From: Isoetes taiwanensis
Lineage: Eukaryota; Streptophyta; Lycopodiopsida; Isoetales; Isoetaceae
Direction: 5' to 3'
Length of the DNA stretch: 64,000 nucleotides
Assembly: GCA_021234155.1 (NCBI GenBank)
Contig: JAJEKV010000010.1
Location: 4,436,871-4,500,870, forward strand
Made by a program: the position numbers and the translations under genes. Under the pieces are notes generated by a model. It had not been told where the DNA came from. It searched no databases and saw nothing but the letters and a program-made list of their open reading frames with translations. The stretch's first letter is position 1. The number at the start of each line of letters is the position of its first letter. Shown here piece by piece: positions 63,867 to 64,000 of the stretch.

Positions 63867-64000
63867 ATGACCTCAAGTACCATATACGCTAGATTGATGT
63901 AACCAGCAAGCACCTGGAAGAAAATATCATCCAAAGAAATTGAGAATACTGATCTTTTAGTGAAAAGCCATGGTGCTATGATTGGTAACTCTTGCTCTTA
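63867..64000. other. Window end, nothing recognised
   Basis: No feature is visible in the last 134 bases. Confidence 0.6.

Overview
This is a stretch of nuclear DNA from a land plant with a repeat-rich genome. It consists almost entirely of transposable elements nested in one another, and I see no intact host gene. The plant assignment rests on the element families: Ty3/gypsy elements of Tat type and of chromodomain type, a Ty1/copia element, hAT transposons with a BED finger and DUF659 region, a plant-type LINE ORF1 (DUF4283-like), Helitrons, and primer sites matching plant initiator tRNA-Met. It also rests on captured fragments of a plant MurE-type ligase and a CDK-type kinase. I cannot name the species.

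Layout. 1-4016: 3' half of a plus-strand Ty3/gypsy element (RT, RNase H, integrase, 3' LTR). 4019-4495: fragment of the C-terminus of a hAT transposase. 4509-27226: a minus-strand tandem array of one Tat-like gypsy element (LTR3 - internal 3 - LTR2 - internal 2 - LTR1 - truncated internal 1), with an ORF1-only LINE copy inserted at 17871-19850. 27227-31180: a hairpin-forming tandem repeat, then a broken hAT transposase and a cluster of palindromic motifs. 32561-33226: a MITE. 33622-35079: a small LTR element without retroviral-type coding domains. 36000-38508: a truncated copia element. 38510-40060: a chromovirus remnant. 40815-43408: a gypsy gag copy folded back on itself. 45530-46222: possible exons of an unknown gene. 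47281-51672: a TIR element with an exact 8-bp target duplication carrying four MurE exons. 53093-63235: an LTR element with 2.4-kb LTRs and a 473-bp interior, whose 3' LTR is split by a 4.8-kb Helitron carrying kinase exon relics. 63408-63866: a 459-bp TRIM.

The most interesting points are these. (1) The Tat-like element has the order gag - protease - extra archaeal-type RNase H - RT - RNase H-like domain - integrase. The extra RNase H keeps all four catalytic residues, while the domain behind RT has lost them. (2) A stem-loop with a GGA or AGGA loop lies just upstream of the polypurine tract in five LTR-element ends whose stem sequences differ. (3) Two DNA elements have captured host exons. 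(4) Differences between otherwise near-identical array copies cluster in patches and fall on CAG/CTG sites. This looks like consensus error at methylated CHG sites, so many apparent frameshifts in the array may not be real.
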